This document shows, in pieces, positions 26,543-33,619 of a stretch of DNA of 40,497 bases. The notes under the pieces were generated by a model. It had not been told where the DNA came from, did no database searches, and saw nothing but the letters and a program-made list of their open reading frames with translations. The position numbers were made by a program, and so were the translations under genes. Each line of letters begins with the position of its first letter. The stretch's first letter is position 1. The DNA is from a virus, in IMG/VR virus record IMGVR_UViG_3300042563_001126, positions 1-40,497 of that record; one strand, given 5' to 3'.

Positions 26543-26551
26543 TATATTTTA
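26543..26551 (+). promoter_or_regulatory. TATATTTTA promoter candidate for uvsX
   Basis: TATATTTTA, identical to the nonamer before gp32, 20 nt upstream of the uvsX ATG at 26572 and just after the gp32 terminator. No good TTTG lies at the expected upstream distance, so the call is weak. Confidence 0.35.
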
Positions 26552-26571
26552 TAAAACAATTATTAATTATT

Positions 26572-27555
26572 ATGGCATTGAAAAAGAAAGAATTTAGTTT
26601 AGATACAATAAAAAGTAAGTTTTCCACCAAAACAAAATATAAACCTGAAAGTTTTTATAATCTTGGTGAAGCCTTTTTAACGTCATCTGGATTGCCTGGA
26701 CCTATAATGGGGGGTATAAATATGTTTTTAGGGCATTCAAATACTTCAAAAACAACGGCAATGATATTGGCGGCGGCGGACGCACAAAAGAAAGGTCATT
26801 TACCTGTTCTTATTATTACTGAGAAAAAATGGTCTTGGGAACATGCGATTGAATTAGGTTTACAGGCGGAGAAAAACGAACTTGGTGAGTATGATGGTAT
26901 GTTTATTTTTAATGATTCATTTGATGTGATTGAACAAGCAACTGAGTTTATTAATGAAATACTTGATTCTCAAGAAAAAGGTGATATACCTTATAACTTA
27001 TTGTTTTTATGGGATAGTATTGGTAGTGTTCCTTGTCAGATGACTTTTGATGGAAAAGGTGGTGGTATGCACAATGCTAAGGTACTTGCTGATAAGATAG
27101 GGATGGGAATTCATTCAAGGATCTCAAAATCTAAAAAAGAAGAATATCCATATTATAATACTCTTGTAATTTTAAATCAACCTTGGGTATTACTTCCTGA
27201 TAACCCATTTGGACAACCAGAAATAAAGGCTAAGGGTGGTGAAGCAATATGGTTAGCATCATCATTAGTATTTTTATTTGGTAATCAGAAAAAAGCGGGT
27301 ATTAGTCACATTGATGCCACTAAGAACGGTAGAAAAGTGTCGTTTGCAATTAGAACAAAGATTTCTATATTAAAGAATCATGTTAATGGTCTTGGATATA
27401 AAGATGGAAAGATCATTGCGGTACCACAAGGTTATATTGCGGACACAAAAGAATCTTTGGATAACTACAAGAAAGAATATTCAGATTATTGGGAAACAAA
27501 ATTAGGGTATTCAGATTATTCTTTGGCCGAATCTGATGATGACATTGACGAATAA
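26572..27555 (+). CDS. uvsX: UvsX-like RecA-family recombinase
   Basis: A 327-residue protein; ATG at 26572 is chosen because an upstream in-frame TTG lies inside the gp32 terminator. The RecA core is present: Walker A GHSNTSKTT at 54-62 (Ser in place of the second Gly, as phage UvsX proteins tolerate), Walker B LLFLWDSIGS around 143-152, a glycine-rich loop FDGKGGGMHNAKVLAD of the L1 region, LVILNQPW, and KAKGGEAIWLASSLVFLF. The acidic C-terminus ends ESDDDIDE. It forms filaments on gp32-coated DNA, pairs homologous strands and primes recombination-dependent replication. T4 UvsX has 391 residues, so this one is compact. No UvsY-like mediator gene was recognised nearby. The next gene starts 14 nt downstream, forming an operon with the flap nuclease. 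Confidence 0.93.
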   Translation: MALKKKEFSLDTIKSKFSTKTKYKPESFYNLGEAFLTSSGLPGPIMGGINMFLGHSNTSKTTAMILAAADAQKKGHLPVLIITEKKWSWEHAIELGLQAEKNELGEYDGMFIFNDSFDVIEQATEFINEILDSQEKGDIPYNLLFLWDSIGSVPCQMTFDGKGGGMHNAKVLADKIGMGIHSRISKSKKEEYPYYNTLVILNQPWVLLPDNPFGQPEIKAKGGEAIWLASSLVFLFGNQKKAGISHIDATKNGRKVSFAIRTKISILKNHVNGLGYKDGKIIAVPQGYIADTKESLDNYKKEYSDYWETKLGYSDYSLAESDDDIDE

Positions 27556-27569
27556 TATAAAAAATACAA

Positions 27570-28589
27570 ATGATTAAAACTCTTGTTATTGATGGTAACA
27601 ATCTACTTAAGATTGGAATTTGTGGGGTCAAAGATTTTTATAATAACGGAGAACATGTTGGTGGAATTTGGCATTTCTTAAACACAACCAGAAGATTTTT
27701 GGATGAAGTAAATTACAATAAAGTTGTGGTTTGTTGGGATAGTGAAAGTAACTCAACACAACGAAGATTATTTTACCCCAATTATAAACTTAACCGAAGA
27801 CAAGCAAATACCGAAGAACAAGTAAATTCATTCTCATATCAAAAGACAAGAGTAAAACAATATCTTGAAGAGATGTTTATAAGACATATTGAAATTGATG
27901 ATTGTGAGGCCGACGACATTATTGCACACTATTGTAAAATATCTAAAGACGAACACAAAACTATATTCTCAAGTGATAGAGACCTTACACAACTTATCTC
28001 TGAAGATGTGAGTATCTATTCGCCAAGTACTAAAAAACATTATAAGAATGGAGATATGATTAAAATGTTTGATGTTGAGATACCCCATTATAACGTTAAA
28101 ACTTGGAAAATATTATCTGGTGATAAGTCAGACAACATTAATGGGATTTATTATTTGGGAGAAAAAACATTAGTTAAATTATTTCCTGAGTTACTTGACA
28201 AAGAGGTAAATATAACTGATATTTTAACAAAAGGGGAACTACTTTTAAAAGAAGATAAAGACAATCCCGCTTTAAAAAACCTATTAAGTGGTAGAACAAA
28301 AGATGGTATTTTTGGTGATGAGTATTACGAGATAAATAAAAAACTTGTGGACTTATCGGAACCACTAATAAGTGAAGAAGGGAAAGAATTAGTTGAATCT
28401 TATTATTCCGAGTCGATGGATCCCGACGGAAGAGGACATAAGAATTTAATTAGAATGATGATGGAAGATGGACTCTTCAAATACCTACCTAAGAGAGATG
28501 ACGCATGGGTTGGTTTTTTGACACCTTTTCTAAAATTAACAAGAAAAGAAAAAACAAATTTTAAAAACAAAAGTAAAACAAAAAAATGA
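27570..28589 (+). CDS. 5'-3' exonuclease / flap endonuclease (T4 RNase H-like)
   Basis: A 339-residue protein of the FEN family, the size of T4 RNase H (305). Metal-binding acidic motifs are visible in order: DGNN at 8-11; VVCWDSESNSTQRRLFYPNY with the arch basic residues; EADD at 113-116; SSDRD at 134-138; and SGDKSDNINGI at 183-193, which begins the helix-hairpin-helix. It removes RNA primers and 5' flaps from lagging-strand fragments. The C-terminus is very basic (KTNFKNKSKTKK). It lies 14 nt after uvsX and its stop overlaps the next ATG by 4 nt (ATGA), so translation is coupled. In T4 the rnh gene is likewise close to 33, 59 and 32. Confidence 0.93.
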   Translation: MIKTLVIDGNNLLKIGICGVKDFYNNGEHVGGIWHFLNTTRRFLDEVNYNKVVVCWDSESNSTQRRLFYPNYKLNRRQANTEEQVNSFSYQKTRVKQYLEEMFIRHIEIDDCEADDIIAHYCKISKDEHKTIFSSDRDLTQLISEDVSIYSPSTKKHYKNGDMIKMFDVEIPHYNVKTWKILSGDKSDNINGIYYLGEKTLVKLFPELLDKEVNITDILTKGELLLKEDKDNPALKNLLSGRTKDGIFGDEYYEINKKLVDLSEPLISEEGKELVESYYSESMDPDGRGHKNLIRMMMEDGLFKYLPKRDDAWVGFLTPFLKLTRKEKTNFKNKSKTKK

Positions 28590-29035
28590 AAGAACAAGAA
28601 ATAACAAAATTAGAGTTTTTGTTAATGTGTAATGATAATATCGTTGTCCAACGATTCTTTAATGTTAGGAATTTCAACCGAAATGCCCACAAATCTGAGG
28701 AGTTTTACGACTATATAAGGGTGTTTTGCGCAGAACTTCAACATAATCTAAAGATGAGAACCGTTAGTTATATGTTAGATAATCAATATGAAATTACGGA
28801 AAATCCTGAAGTATTAAACACGTCAATTACGGATGGTGATGAGGTTTTTAATTTACTAATTAAATTGGGAGACCTGACAATTTGTCATAGAGCGTTTAAC
28901 GCTAAAGCATACCCTCCAAAGGTGAGATATACCGTTGACCTACGACCCAAGTTGAAAAACATACTCTCAACACTTACTGACATTTTTTCAGGTAAAGATT
29001 TTAATTTTTTATATCCAGAATTTATTAAAAACTAA
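28586..29035 (+). CDS. Unrecognised protein in the replication operon
   Basis: A 149-residue protein with no motif that I can name. It is mostly helical and charged at the N-terminus (EITKLEFLLMCNDNIVVQRF, NVRNFNRNAHKSEEFYDYIR), with LRPKLKNILSTLTDIF and DFNFLYPEF at the C-terminus; no membrane segment. Its ATG overlaps the stop of the flap nuclease gene (ATGA), so the two are translationally coupled. In T4 the genes beside rnh are dsbA, 33 (late transcription co-activator) and 59 (helicase loader). By position this could be a diverged gp33 or gp59 analogue, and a late co-activator is otherwise expected in a phage with a TATA-like late promoter. This is inference only. The gene after it, gp41-like helicase, has its own TATTTAT motif. 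Confidence 0.6.
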   Translation: MKEQEITKLEFLLMCNDNIVVQRFFNVRNFNRNAHKSEEFYDYIRVFCAELQHNLKMRTVSYMLDNQYEITENPEVLNTSITDGDEVFNLLIKLGDLTICHRAFNAKAYPPKVRYTVDLRPKLKNILSTLTDIFSGKDFNFLYPEFIKN

Positions 29036-29038
29036 TAG

Positions 29039-29045
29039 TATTTAT
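29039..29045 (+). promoter_or_regulatory. TATTTAT promoter candidate for the gp41-like helicase
   Basis: TATTTATC in context AATAGTATTTATCTTT, 25 nt before the ATG at 29071 and 3 nt after the preceding stop. The leader also contains GAAAGGA, the only convincing Shine-Dalgarno-like sequence noticed in the window. Confidence 0.45.
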
Positions 29046-29070
29046 CTTTACAAACGAAAGGAAAAAAAAC

Positions 29071-30465
29071 ATGGCGACGGGCAAAAATTTTGAATATTTA
29101 GGTAACACATTTCAGTTACAACTACTAAATCAAATTATATTAGATAAGGATTTTTCACACTCAATAATCGATGTAATAGAGAACAACTATTTTGAAAACA
29201 AATACTTCAAAATAATAATACAGATGGTTAGAGAGTATTATGTTAAGTTTGATCACACACCATCTTTTGAGACACTTGAACAGGTTACAAAATCAGAACT
29301 ACAACAAGAAATTGCGTCAAAAATTGTTCTTGACACTATTAAGAAGATTAAAGACGCACCTATCGATGGTGTAGGTTTTGTCCAAGAAAAGGCGTTAAAG
29401 TTTTGTAAACAACAGGAACTTCAAAAGGTGATGGGTAAGGCTCAAAAGATTATTGACGGAGGTGAGTTTGAAAATTATGACACTCTTGAAGAATTGGTTA
29501 GAGAGGCATTACAAGTGGGAGCAAAAGACACATCAATGATGAATGTATTTTCAAATCTTGAACAAGTTCTTGATGATGATTATAGACACCCAATTCCAAT
29601 GGGAATACCAGGTATTGATAGACTATTGAAAGGTGGTTTAGCAAGAGGTGAAATTGGAGTTATTTTAGCACCAACAGGTGTGGGTAAGTCTACGATTTTA
29701 ACTAAGATTGCCAACCACGCATTTAACTTAGGTAATAACGTTCTCCAAGTGTTTTTTGAGGATAATCCAAAAATAATACAGAGAAAACACTACACTTTGT
29801 GGACAAAAATCCACCCTGATGATTTGTCAGAGAGAAAAGAAGAGGTAATGACTAAAGTTAGAGAGATTGAAGATAGTATGCCAAACAAACTAATTATGAA
29901 AAAATTGCCATCGGACACAGTAACGATGTTACAATTAAAAAATCAAATTAGAAAGATGGTTGCTGATGGGATTAAGATTGATATGGTTGTGTTGGATTAC
30001 ATTGATTGTGTTGTTCCGGATAAGAATTTGGGTGACGAATGGAAAAGTGAAGGATCGGTTATGAGGGGATTTGAGGCGATGTGTCACGAACTTAATTTGG
30101 TAGGATGGACAGCAACTCAAGGTAATAGAGCGTCTATTTCATCAGAGGTCGTAACTACAGATCAAATGGGGGGATCCATCAAAAAAGCACAAGTTGGACA
30201 CGTAATTATTTCAGTGGCCAAGACCCTACAACAAAAGGAGCTGAAGTTGGCGACAATAGCTATAACAAAATCAAGAATCGGTGACGATGGGGTTGTGTTT
30301 GAAAATTGTAAGTTTGATAACGCAATGATAGATATTGACACTGAAAGTTCAATGACGTTCTTAGGTATTGAAGAACAAAAGGAAGAAAGACAAAGACAGA
30401 GAGTTAAGGAAGTCTTTGAAAAAAGGAGACAGAGGGAAACCGAAAAGACCTCAACTAATAATTAA
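29071..30465 (+). CDS. gp41: Replicative DNA helicase, DnaB/gp41-like
   Basis: A 464-residue protein, near T4 gp41 (475). The N-terminal helical domain (about 1-160) resembles the DnaB collar. The RecA-type motor follows: GIPGIDRLLKGGLARGEIGV, Walker A APTGVGKST at 200-208, a conserved Glu in VFFEDNPKIIQRK, Walker B IDMVVLDYID with D309, and a late motif with TQGNR and the linker DQMGGSIKKAQVGH. It forms a hexameric ring that unwinds DNA 5' to 3' ahead of the fork and recruits primase. No primase gene was seen in the window. The C-terminus is strongly basic/acidic mixed (EERQRQRVKEVFEKRRQRE), a likely extended helix. It is the only gene here with a clear SD-like leader. The ribonucleotide reductase gene follows after 21 nt. 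Confidence 0.93.
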   Translation: MATGKNFEYLGNTFQLQLLNQIILDKDFSHSIIDVIENNYFENKYFKIIIQMVREYYVKFDHTPSFETLEQVTKSELQQEIASKIVLDTIKKIKDAPIDGVGFVQEKALKFCKQQELQKVMGKAQKIIDGGEFENYDTLEELVREALQVGAKDTSMMNVFSNLEQVLDDDYRHPIPMGIPGIDRLLKGGLARGEIGVILAPTGVGKSTILTKIANHAFNLGNNVLQVFFEDNPKIIQRKHYTLWTKIHPDDLSERKEEVMTKVREIEDSMPNKLIMKKLPSDTVTMLQLKNQIRKMVADGIKIDMVVLDYIDCVVPDKNLGDEWKSEGSVMRGFEAMCHELNLVGWTATQGNRASISSEVVTTDQMGGSIKKAQVGHVIISVAKTLQQKELKLATIAITKSRIGDDGVVFENCKFDNAMIDIDTESSMTFLGIEEQKEERQRQRVKEVFEKRRQRETEKTSTNN

Positions 30466-30486
30466 ATTTTAAAAATTAAACAAAAA

Positions 30487-32346
30487 ATGGACGTTTCACA
30501 AAGAATACTGAGTGACATTACAGTGTATATGAAATACGCTAAATTTGTTCCCGAACTTAATAGACGGGAAACATGGGAAGAATTAGTTACACGAAATAAG
30601 GATATGCATATTAAGAAATACCCACATATTAAAAACGATATTGAGGAAGTATACAAAATGGTGTATGATAAGAAAATTCTTCCATCAATGAGATCCTTAC
30701 AATTTGGGGGTAAGTCGATTGAGATTTCACCAAATAGAATTTATAATTGTGCTTACACGCCAATTGACCACGTAGATTCTTTTTCTGAAACAATGTTCCT
30801 ATTATTAGGTGGAACAGGTGTTGGATTCTCAGTTCAAAAACATCACGTTGAAAAACTACCTGAAATTAAAAGGCCAAACCCAACAAGAACAAGACGTTAC
30901 CTAATTGGGGACTCTATTGAAGGATGGGCAGACTCAATTAAAGTGTTAATGGAATCTTATTTGGGATATAAATCATCAACTCCCATATTTGACTTTTCAG
31001 ATATTAGACAAAAAGGTGCGATGCTTGTAACATCTGGTGGTAAGGCTCCAGGACCTCAACCACTAAAAGATTGTATTCACAACATTACAAAAGTTTTGGA
31101 TTCTAAAAAAGATGGTGAAAGGTTAACACCAATAGAAACTCACGATATTATATGTCATATTGCTGATGCGGTATTAGCGGGCGGAATTCGTAGAGCGGCA
31201 CTCATTAGCTTATTTAGTGCAGATGATGAAGAAATGATTTCTTGTAAATCAGGAAATTGGTGGGAACAAAATCCACAAAGAGGTAGAGCAAATAACTCAG
31301 TAGTACTTCTTCGTCACAAAATAACTAAAGAATTCTTTATGGGTCTTTGGAAACGTATTGAGTTGTCAGGAGCGGGAGAACCGGGAATTTATTTATCAAA
31401 CGATAAAGATTATGGAACTAATCCGTGTTGTGAAATTGCGCTACGACCAAATCAATTTTGTAATTTATGTGAAGTAAATGCGTCAGATATTGAATCACAA
31501 GAAGATCTTAATGAGAGAGTTAAGGGGGCGGCATTTATCGGAACATTACAAGCGGGATATACCGACTTCCATTACTTAAGAGATGTATGGAAAAGAACAA
31601 CCGAGAAAGATGCTCTTATTGGTATCGGAATGACAGGCATTGGGTCTGGAGTTGTTTTAGGGTATGATATGAAAGAGGCCGCTAAGGTAGTGAACGAAGA
31701 AAACGAGAGAGTTGCCGAATTAATTGGTATTAATAAATCCGCAAGATCAACCACCGTTAAACCATCAGGAACCTCATCTTTGGTGTTAGGAACATCTTCT
31801 GGTATTCACGCTTGGCATAATGATTACTACATCAGAAGAATCCGTGTTGGAAAAAACGAGTCTATATACCCTTACTTGTTAAATAACCACCCCGAATTGG
31901 TTGAAGATGAATTTTTTAGACCTCACGATACTGCCGTTATTGGTATACCACAAAAAGCACCAAAAGGGGCTATAATAAGACATGAATCCGTATTCCAAAT
32001 GTTAGAACGTGTTAAGAAGGTAGCTCAAGAATGGGTTAGACCAGGACATAGAACGGGACAAAATACTCATAATGTATCGGCAACAGTTTCAATTAAAGAA
32101 GATGAATGGGATTTAGTTGGTGAATGGATGTGGGATAATCGAAAAGCATATAATGGATTGTCCGTATTACCTTATAATGGGGGAACTTATACTCAAGCAC
32201 CTTTTGAGGATTGTACGGAAGAGGATTTTGAAAGATTGGTTAAAACATTAAAAAATGTTGACCTTACAAAAATAACAGAACTTCAAGATAATACCGATTT
32301 GCGTGGAGAGATTGCTTGTGGGGCTAATGGGTGTGAAATTGCTTAA
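30487..32346 (+). CDS. nrdJ: Class II (adenosylcobalamin-dependent) ribonucleotide reductase, monomeric RTPR-like
   Basis: A 619-residue enzyme that makes deoxynucleotides for phage DNA synthesis. Catalytic residues can be matched to the Lactobacillus RTPR scheme: C88 in YNCAYTP; N312-x-C314-x-E316 in NPCCE, the radical Cys and general base; C325 eleven residues after C314, the spacing of C408 and C419 in RTPR; and a C-terminal pair CGANGC (C611, C616) that relays electrons from thioredoxin. Conserved GGTGVGFSVQKH and VKPSGTSSLVLGTSSGIHA segments support the call. No partner beta subunit or glycyl-radical motif is present, so it is class II. It is shorter than RTPR (739), with less insertion. 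T4 itself uses class I and III. Activity would need host B12. It lies in the replication operon after gp41, and 2 nt before the DUF5522 gene. Confidence 0.93.
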   Translation: MDVSQRILSDITVYMKYAKFVPELNRRETWEELVTRNKDMHIKKYPHIKNDIEEVYKMVYDKKILPSMRSLQFGGKSIEISPNRIYNCAYTPIDHVDSFSETMFLLLGGTGVGFSVQKHHVEKLPEIKRPNPTRTRRYLIGDSIEGWADSIKVLMESYLGYKSSTPIFDFSDIRQKGAMLVTSGGKAPGPQPLKDCIHNITKVLDSKKDGERLTPIETHDIICHIADAVLAGGIRRAALISLFSADDEEMISCKSGNWWEQNPQRGRANNSVVLLRHKITKEFFMGLWKRIELSGAGEPGIYLSNDKDYGTNPCCEIALRPNQFCNLCEVNASDIESQEDLNERVKGAAFIGTLQAGYTDFHYLRDVWKRTTEKDALIGIGMTGIGSGVVLGYDMKEAAKVVNEENERVAELIGINKSARSTTVKPSGTSSLVLGTSSGIHAWHNDYYIRRIRVGKNESIYPYLLNNHPELVEDEFFRPHDTAVIGIPQKAPKGAIIRHESVFQMLERVKKVAQEWVRPGHRTGQNTHNVSATVSIKEDEWDLVGEWMWDNRKAYNGLSVLPYNGGTYTQAPFEDCTEEDFERLVKTLKNVDLTKITELQDNTDLRGEIACGANGCEIA

Positions 32347-32348
32347 TA

Positions 32349-32579
32349 ATGAAAGTAAATTCATCAAACGATTGGATACAACAGTTATATGTTCAGGAGA
32401 TAACAAAAAAGAAGTCTCCTGAACCTGACTTTTATAAAGATGATAATGGTAGATTTGTTATGACAGAATCATACCATATAAAAAGAGGAAGTTGTTGCGG
32501 ATCAAAATGCAAACATTGCCCTTACGAACCTATTTATCAAAAAGGAAGTAAAAATATACAAGAATCACTAAGAAATTAG
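32349..32579 (+). CDS. DUF5522-like cysteine-rich small protein
   Basis: A 76-residue protein. The segment DFYKDDNGRFVMTESYHIKR followed by GSCCGSKCKHCPYEP matches the small family known to me as DUF5522 (pattern NG..V.T..YH..RG.CCG..C.HCPY), which I associate mostly with cellular Bacteroidota. Four Cys (CC, C, C) plus His suggest a metal or Fe-S site; the function is not known. The ATG lies 2 nt after the reductase stop, so the two are translated together, which could mean a redox or metal role linked to the reductase (inference). It ends in a terminator whose stem overlaps the stop codon. It was probably acquired from a host and hints at host taxonomy. Confidence 0.8.
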   Translation: MKVNSSNDWIQQLYVQEITKKKSPEPDFYKDDNGRFVMTESYHIKRGSCCGSKCKHCPYEPIYQKGSKNIQESLRN

Positions 32580-32592
32580 TGATTTTTTTTTT
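32563..32592 (+). terminator. Rho-independent terminator after the reductase/DUF5522 pair
   Basis: AATCACTAA, loop GAAA, TTAGTGATT, then a run of T. The 3' arm begins inside the last sense codon and includes the TAG stop of the DUF5522 gene. Confidence 0.9.
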
Positions 32593-32600
32593 TAATGGTA

Positions 32601-32608
32601 TATTTATA
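32601..32608 (+). promoter_or_regulatory. TATTTATA promoter candidate for the two leader-sharing genes
   Basis: TATTTATA in context ATGGTATATTTATATG, directly after the preceding terminator and 16 nt before the ATG at 32625. Confidence 0.55.
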
Positions 32609-32624
32609 TGTAAATTAAAAAATT

Positions 32625-32969
32625 ATGAGAAGAACAATAAGATTAACAGAAAGAGATTTATCAAGATTAGTTAGACGAGCAATCCATGAAATGGATGACC
32701 AATCTGAAATAGGAGGTAACTCCTCAACTAAAAGTGCAATGGACACTGTTAGTGAATTTTTAGAATCAAACGGTGGTGGTTTGGGATCTAGAAATAACGA
32801 CGATATTGAAAAAGATCTTCAGGCTTTAGAATATGCTATTCGAATAGAAAGAAATCAATTAGGTGTTAGCAATCAATCTGCAGGATACAAAAATAGAAGT
32901 AATAATGAAGACGGTGGAATGGGAGATGAACAATTATCCGAAAGATATAATAAAAGAAGAAGAAATTAA
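32625..32969 (+). CDS. Small protein with RLTERDLSRLVRR leader; unknown function
   Basis: A 114-residue, highly charged protein. Residues 5-17 are RLTERDLSRLVRR, followed by AIHEMDDQ; this leader is nearly identical to that of the next gene, while the rest of the two proteins is unrelated. The body is polar and Ser/Gly/Asn-rich, with a helix around IEKDLQALEYAIRIERNQLG and a basic end (NKRRRN). Leaders of this type recur at the N-terminus of otherwise unrelated small phage proteins in gut and marine Bacteroidota phages, in my recollection. By analogy with the short capsid-targeting sequences of T4 internal proteins, it may direct cargo into the prohead. That is inference. It has a TATTTATA element, and the next gene starts 6 nt after its stop. 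Confidence 0.7.
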   Translation: MRRTIRLTERDLSRLVRRAIHEMDDQSEIGGNSSTKSAMDTVSEFLESNGGGLGSRNNDDIEKDLQALEYAIRIERNQLGVSNQSAGYKNRSNNEDGGMGDEQLSERYNKRRRN

Positions 32970-32975
32970 AAAATT

Positions 32976-33524
32976 ATGGGAAAAATTGTAAGATTAACAG
33001 AAAGAGATTTATCTAGACTTGTTAGACGGGTTATTAAAGAAGAAGAAGAACAAGATGAAATTGCTGGTAATGTTGAGTCAATTCTTAACAAACCTAAAGT
33101 TGAAATGAAAATTGAAGATATCTATTCTAATCTAAGTGATGACGAAAAAAGAAAACTTGAATCGTCTTTAAATGATTTGGGTATCAACGCATATACTTCA
33201 CCAAAAGAAGCTCATGCCGCAGTTCAAAATGTAGCTGATAATATTGGTGGTGAAATGAGTGAAGGTGATGAGAATATGGATCCAAAAGAAAAAGTTGCCA
33301 ATATTCTACACGGAATAGGAGAAGCAAATATTGCGGCTTGGGGTGGAGTTCCGGCAGCAATAGTAATTGGCGGTCTTTTAGCTGGAACTGTTGGAGCACC
33401 TATGATTGCGGGATTTGCAATTAGTTGGGGGGTTACCGCTTTATTAATGGGATTAGCAAAACTATTGGCTAAAGATAAATCTAACACTAATGAAAGTTAT
33501 TATAGACGAAATAGAAGATACTAA
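32976..33524 (+). CDS. RLTERDLSRLVRR-leader protein with C-terminal membrane segments
   Basis: A 182-residue protein. Residues 6-18 repeat the leader RLTERDLSRLVRR, followed by an acidic stretch (VIKEEEEQDEI). Residues about 40-95 are a soluble helical domain (SNLSDDEKRKLESSLNDLG; KEAHAAVQNVADNIGG). Residues about 112-165 hold two hydrophobic Gly/Ala-rich helices (WGGVPAAIVIGGLLAGTVGA; AGFAISWGVTALLMGLAKLL) that look membrane-spanning, then a basic tail (YYRRNRRY). If packaged in the head through the leader, it could be ejected and insert into the host membrane; otherwise it could be a membrane protein made late in infection. Both are inference. It is co-transcribed with the upstream leader gene and ends at a strong terminator. 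It is too small and wrongly arranged for a classical holin, though that cannot be excluded. Confidence 0.7.
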   Translation: MGKIVRLTERDLSRLVRRVIKEEEEQDEIAGNVESILNKPKVEMKIEDIYSNLSDDEKRKLESSLNDLGINAYTSPKEAHAAVQNVADNIGGEMSEGDENMDPKEKVANILHGIGEANIAAWGGVPAAIVIGGLLAGTVGAPMIAGFAISWGVTALLMGLAKLLAKDKSNTNESYYRRNRRY

Positions 33525-33543
33525 AAAAAAGAAAAATATTATT

Positions 33544-33572
33544 AACCCTCCCCACAAAGGAGGGTTTTTTTA
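33544..33572 (+). terminator. Rho-independent terminator after the leader-gene pair
   Basis: AACCCTCC and GGAGGGTT enclose a 7-nt loop and are followed by a T-run, about 20 nt after the stop at 33524. Confidence 0.9.
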
Positions 33573-33607
33573 TTTCTATAATTTTTACTTAAAAAAATAC
33601 AACACTA

Positions 33608-33615
33608 TATTTATA
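33608..33615 (+). promoter_or_regulatory. TATTTATA promoter candidate for the baseplate wedge genes
   Basis: TATTTATA in context CTATATTTATAGGATATGG, only 4 nt before the gp25 ATG at 33620. There is no later in-frame ATG that would preserve the gp25 fold, so the transcript would have almost no leader. Confidence 0.45.
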
Positions 33616-33619
33616 GGAT

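Noticed and set aside
26524-26571. Upstream TTG start for uvsX
   Set aside because: The 16 extra codons fall in the gp32 terminator stem and T-run and in the promoter-like region; ATG 26572 starts at the usual UvsX N-terminus.
33224-33487. Antisense hydrophobic frame opposite the leader-membrane protein
   Set aside because: It mirrors the Ala/Gly-rich membrane helices on the plus strand, with no promoter or motif of its own.
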